A DNA stretch of 64,000 nucleotides from positions 1 to 64,000 of the forward strand of contig NZ_JAUFQV010000009.1 of NCBI RefSeq assembly GCF_030409945.1, given 5' to 3'. The first letter of the stretch is position 1. Each line of letters starts with the position of its first letter. Below are positions 60,420-64,000 of the stretch, piece by piece. The stretch is from Vibrio tapetis subsp. quintayensis. Lineage in GTDB: Bacteria > Pseudomonadota > Gammaproteobacteria > Enterobacterales > Vibrionaceae. The translations under genes and the position numbers were made by a program. A model generated the notes under the pieces. The model worked only from the letters and a program-made list of their open reading frames with translations. It was not told the DNA's origin and searched no databases.

Positions 60420-61826
60420 GTGTCATCTTCGCTATGGTTGCAATGCTTGCAACAGCTTCAAGAAGAGTTATCCGTTACCGAGTTCAATACTTGGATTCGA
60501 CCGCTTAAAGCGGAACTCAATGACAATACCCTTACTTTATTTGCTCCGAATCGATTTGTACTCGATTGGGTTCGTGACAAGTATTTTGATAAAATTAACC
60601 GCTTATTGCAGCAATTTTGTGGAAATGATATCCCAAGCCTGCGCTTTGAGGTGGGTACATCAACTGTATCCGCACCGGTTCGCCCGTCTCGTTCACCTGC
60701 AGATGTAGCCGCTGAGTCTTCAGCGCCTGCTCGTATGCAAGCGCGTAAACCTGTACCTGTTCATAAAACCTGGGACGACGAATCTGAAGTGGTGAATATT
60801 AGTCACCGCTCGAACGTTAACCCTAAGCATATGTTCCATAACTTTGTTGAAGGTAAATCGAACCAGCTCGGTTTGGCCGCGGCGCGTCAGGTTTCTGATA
60901 ATCCGGGTACAGCATACAACCCACTCTTTCTATATGGCGGAACAGGTTTAGGTAAAACTCACCTGTTGCACGCTGTTGGCAACGCAATTGTTGATAACAA
61001 ACCGAATGCCAAAGTGGTGTATATGCATTCTGAGCGTTTTGTTCAGGATATGGTTAAAGCACTGCAAAATAATGCGATAGAAGAATTTAAACGTTATTAC
61101 CGTAGTGTCGATGCTTTATTGATCGATGATATTCAGTTTTTTGCCAATAAAGAGCGTTCTCAAGAAGAGTTCTTTCATACCTTTAATGCGTTATTGGAAG
61201 GCAATCAACAGATCATTCTTACTTCAGATCGATACCCAAAAGAGATCAACGGCGTCGAAGATCGCTTAAAATCTCGATTTGGATGGGGCTTGACCGTCGC
61301 AATTGAACCACCCGAGCTTGAAACTCGAGTGGCGATTTTGATGAAAAAAGCAGAAGATCACCAGATACACTTAGCGGATGAAGTGGCGTTCTTTATTGCA
61401 AAACGCTTGCGTTCAAATGTTCGTGAGCTAGAAGGTGCATTAAACCGCGTGATAGCGAATGCTAACTTCACGGGTCGCCCAATCACAATAGACTTCGTTC
61501 GTGAAGCGCTGCGTGATCTGTTAGCGCTGCAAGAAAAACTGGTCACTATCGACAACATTCAAAAGACAGTAGCGGAATATTACAAAATAAAGATGGCTGA
61601 TTTGCTGTCTAAACGCCGCTCTCGTTCGGTCGCTCGCCCAAGACAGCTCGCAATGGCATTGTCTAAAGAGTTAACAAACCACAGCTTGCCAGAAATTGGC
61701 GATGCTTTTGGTGGTCGTGACCATACTACGGTGCTGCATGCTTGTCGTAAGATACAGCAGCTTCGTGAAGAGAGTCATGATATAAAAGAAGACTATTCTA
61801 ACCTGATCCGCACCCTTTCATCGTAA
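60420..61826 (+). CDS. dnaA: chromosomal replication initiator protein DnaA
   Basis: The origin-melting initiator ATPase. The start is GTG at 60420, preceded by GAGG and giving [17 protein letters not shown], as in other gammaproteobacteria. 468 aa. Domain I (about 1-85), a linker (about 86-130), the AAA+ domain with Walker [11 protein letters not shown] (about 174-183), Walker [10 protein letters not shown] (about 235-243) and the sensor region SDRYPKEI, and domain IV with the signature [15 protein letters not shown] (about 434-448), which reads DnaA boxes. dnaN follows after 19 bases. Confidence 0.98.
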   Translation: MSSSLWLQCLQQLQEELSVTEFNTWIRPLKAELNDNTLTLFAPNRFVLDWVRDKYFDKINRLLQQFCGNDIPSLRFEVGTSTVSAPVRPSRSPADVAAESSAPARMQARKPVPVHKTWDDESEVVNISHRSNVNPKHMFHNFVEGKSNQLGLAAARQVSDNPGTAYNPLFLYGGTGLGKTHLLHAVGNAIVDNKPNAKVVYMHSERFVQDMVKALQNNAIEEFKRYYRSVDALLIDDIQFFANKERSQEEFFHTFNALLEGNQQIILTSDRYPKEINGVEDRLKSRFGWGLTVAIEPPELETRVAILMKKAEDHQIHLADEVAFFIAKRLRSNVRELEGALNRVIANANFTGRPITIDFVREALRDLLALQEKLVTIDNIQKTVAEYYKIKMADLLSKRRSRSVARPRQLAMALSKELTNHSLPEIGDAFGGRDHTTVLHACRKIQQLREESHDIKEDYSNLIRTLSS

Positions 61827-61845
61827 GGGAATAAAAGAGACAAAA

Positions 61846-62946
61846 ATGAAATTTACCATTGAACGTAGCCATTTAATCAAACCATTACAGCAAGTGTCTG
61901 GCGCACTTGGTGGCCGGCCAACATTGCCTATTTTGGGGAATTTGCTGCTCAAGGTAGAAGACAACACATTATCGATGACTGCAACTGACCTAGAGGTCGA
62001 GTTGGTAAGCCGAGTGGCACTCGAAGGTGACTTTGAAGCGGGTAGTATTACTGTTCCATCGCGTAAATTTTTAGATATTTGTCGTGGTTTACCTGATGCG
62101 GCGGTCATTACCGTTGTATTAGATGCTGATCGTATTCAATTACGCTCGGGTCGCAGTCGCTTTTCTCTCGCTACGTTACCAGCAAGTGATTTCCCAAACA
62201 TTGAAGATTGGCAAGATGATGTTGCATTATCTCTGTCCCAAGGTGATCTACGTGGTTTAGTAGAAAAAACTCAATTTTCCATGGCGAACCAAGATGTTCG
62301 CTATTATTTAAATGGCATGTTGTTCGAAGTTGACGGCACCACGCTTCGTTCTGTAGCGACCGATGGCCACCGTATGGCGGTATCTCAAACGACCCTTGTG
62401 GGTGAGTTTGAAAATAAGCAAATCATCGTGCCACGCAAAGGCGTGCAAGAGTTGGTTAAGTTGCTTGATTCACCAGAGCAAGACGTGACATTGCAGATCG
62501 GCAGCTCAAATATCCGAGCTGAAGTAAATAATTTCACATTTACTTCTAAGCTTGTTGATGGCCGTTTCCCCGATTATCGACGCGTAATGCCGCAAAGTAG
62601 TAACAAAACACTAGAGGCAAGCTGTGACGAACTGCGCCAAGCGTTTTCTCGTGCGGCTATTTTGTCGAATGAAAAGTTCCGTGGTGTTCGAGTGAACTTT
62701 GATGGCAGTGAAATGCGCATCACCGCAAACAACCCTGAGCAAGAAGAAGCCGAAGAAGTTTTGGATGTGTCTTATCAAGGTGATGCACTAGAAATTGGTT
62801 TCAATGTTAGCTACGTATTAGATGTATTAAATACACTGCGTTGTGATCAAGTGCGTATCTCGATGTCTGATGCTAATGCCAGTGCGTTAGTTGAAAATGC
62901 TCAAGATGACAGTGCCATGTATGTCGTAATGCCAATTCGTTTGTAA
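61846..62946 (+). CDS. dnaN: DNA polymerase III beta sliding clamp
   Basis: The processivity ring of the replicase. The 366-aa protein has three similar clamp domains (about 1-120, 128-245, 246-366) and ends VVMPIRL, the usual C-terminal sequence that lines the partner-binding cleft. Length and position dnaA-dnaN-recF are standard; it probably shares the dnaA promoters. Confidence 0.98.
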   Translation: MKFTIERSHLIKPLQQVSGALGGRPTLPILGNLLLKVEDNTLSMTATDLEVELVSRVALEGDFEAGSITVPSRKFLDICRGLPDAAVITVVLDADRIQLRSGRSRFSLATLPASDFPNIEDWQDDVALSLSQGDLRGLVEKTQFSMANQDVRYYLNGMLFEVDGTTLRSVATDGHRMAVSQTTLVGEFENKQIIVPRKGVQELVKLLDSPEQDVTLQIGSSNIRAEVNNFTFTSKLVDGRFPDYRRVMPQSSNKTLEASCDELRQAFSRAAILSNEKFRGVRVNFDGSEMRITANNPEQEEAEEVLDVSYQGDALEIGFNVSYVLDVLNTLRCDQVRISMSDANASALVENAQDDSAMYVVMPIRL

Positions 62947-62958
62947 TAGGCTGGCTTG

Positions 62959-64000
62959 ATGCCTCTTACTCGATTAATCGTTCAGCAATTTCGTAATATT
63001 AAAGCCTGTGATATTGAATTGTCACCAGGCTTTAATTTTCTTATCGGCCCCAATGGTAGTGGCAAAACCAGTGTGTTAGAAGCCATCTATTTATTGGGAC
63101 ATGGCCGTTCTTTTAAAAGTTCACTAACGGGCCGAGTCATACAAAATGACTGCAGTGAACTGTTTGTGCATGGCCGTTTTTTGAACTCGGATCAATTTGA
63201 GCTACCAATTGGCATAAATAAACAGCGTGATGGCTCAACAGAGGTTAAAATAGGCGGTCAATCTGGGCAGAAGCTCGCTCAGTTAGCACAAGTATTACCT
63301 TTGCAATTGATTCATCCTGAGGGCTTTGATTTACTCACCGATGGACCAAAACATCGCCGTGCATTTATTGATTGGGGTGTGTTTCATACTGAGCCTCAGT
63401 TTTATGAAGCTTGGGGGCGGTTGAAGCGATTAAATAAGCAAAGAAACGCCTTATTGAAAACGGCTACGGGCTATCGAGAACTCAGTTACTGGGATCAAGA
63501 ATTAGCTGAGTTGGCCGAAAAAATCAGTGCTTGGCGCAGTGAATACGTAGAACAAGTTCGCCAGGTCGCTGAAGAAATTTGTCAGTCATTTTTGCCTGAG
63601 TTTGATATCCAGCTGAATTACTATCGCGGGTGGGATAAAAGCACCCCTTATAGCGATATATTGCGCGACAATTTTGAGCGCGACCAACAGCTCGGCTATA
63701 CCTTTAGTGGCCCAAACAAAGCTGATTTAAAGATAAAAATATCGGGAACACCGGTAGAAGATGTGTTGTCTAGAGGTCAGTTAAAGCTGATGGTTTGTGC
63801 CCTTCGGGTCGCACAAGGGCAACACTTAACGCAACAAACAGGTAAGCAATGCATCTATCTAATAGATGACTTTGCATCTGAATTAGATAGTCAACGTCGC
63901 CAACGTCTTGCAGATTGCCTGCAGCAGACGGGGGCACAAGTTTTTGTGAGTTCTATTACCGCCAGCCAAGTTGCAGATATGCATGATGAAAATGGCAAGA
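62959..64000 (+). CDS. recF: DNA replication and repair protein RecF, 3' end beyond the window
   Basis: RecF helps load RecA at single-strand gaps. The frame opens 12 bases after dnaN with [20 protein letters not shown] and stays open for 347 codons to the window edge, so only about a dozen C-terminal residues are missing compared with the usual 359 or so. Walker [10 protein letters not shown] (about 33-41), the ABC-type signature [10 protein letters not shown] (about 270-279) and Walker [13 protein letters not shown] (about 301-312) are seen. gyrB is expected next. Confidence 0.95.
   Translation, partial: MPLTRLIVQQFRNIKACDIELSPGFNFLIGPNGSGKTSVLEAIYLLGHGRSFKSSLTGRVIQNDCSELFVHGRFLNSDQFELPIGINKQRDGSTEVKIGGQSGQKLAQLAQVLPLQLIHPEGFDLLTDGPKHRRAFIDWGVFHTEPQFYEAWGRLKRLNKQRNALLKTATGYRELSYWDQELAELAEKISAWRSEYVEQVRQVAEEICQSFLPEFDIQLNYYRGWDKSTPYSDILRDNFERDQQLGYTFSGPNKADLKIKISGTPVEDVLSRGQLKLMVCALRVAQGQHLTQQTGKQCIYLIDDFASELDSQRRQRLADCLQQTGAQVFVSSITASQVADMHDENGK

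Overview
The window is a near-origin segment of the main chromosome of a Vibrio-like gammaproteobacterium (Vibrionaceae). Evidence: the order mnmG - oriC - mioC - mnmE - yidC - yidD - rnpA - rpmH // dnaA - dnaN - recF; a yrdA-yrdB-aroE ... yrdD-smg-dprA-def-fmt-rsmB-trkA block beside an rRNA operon; a DUF2860 outer-membrane protein; and subunit sequences that look vibrio-like. The species cannot be named from sequence alone.

Layout. 1-592: 5' end of a 16S rRNA gene on the minus strand with its long leader (boxA) and two tandem rrn promoters. 593-5594: housekeeping genes yrdA, yrdB, aroE, hemF, tsaC and a PurR-controlled purEK operon. 5672-14005: an accessory catabolic cluster (RidA-like, aldehyde dehydrogenase, atypical M19 peptidase-fold protein, BCCT transporter, a 577-aa orphan, a DUF3726-like protein) with a divergent LysR regulator, inserted into the otherwise conserved yrd/dprA neighbourhood. 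14035-23254: yrdD-smg-dprA-LysM on the minus strand and def-fmt-rsmB-trkA-trkH on the plus strand, with a strong hairpin in each of the last three intergenic gaps. 23251-32733: hemolysin-III-like protein, Spo0M-like protein, an unannotated 55-codon gene with a structured leader, yihD, ccoG, srkA, dsbA, yihG, a DUF2860 porin-like protein and comM. 32926-39489: the ilvLGMEDA operon with leader peptide and attenuator. 39554-41801: divergent punR/punC, then a 14-bp tandem repeat. 41988-59747: a long minus-strand run carrying glmU, atpIBEFHAGDC, parAB, rsmG, mnmG, oriC, mioC, mnmE, yidC, yidD, rnpA and rpmH. 60420-64000: dnaA, dnaN and the first 347 codons of recF on the plus strand.

How it fits together. 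Most genes are core: replication initiation and segregation, ATP synthesis, tRNA modification, membrane-protein insertion, branched-chain amino-acid synthesis, purine synthesis and potassium uptake. The origin carries three 13-mers at exact 12-bp spacing, four DnaA-box-like sites in the E. coli R1/R2/R4 arrangement, and 14 GATC sites in about 215 bp. The part most likely to hold undescribed biology is the 5.7-14.0 kb cluster: a betaine-type transporter, a semialdehyde-dehydrogenase-like enzyme, an M19 homologue that has lost its HxD metal motif, and two translationally coupled proteins without known function, all apparently under one LysR regulator. Second is the structured leader plus 55-codon gene near 25.1 kb.
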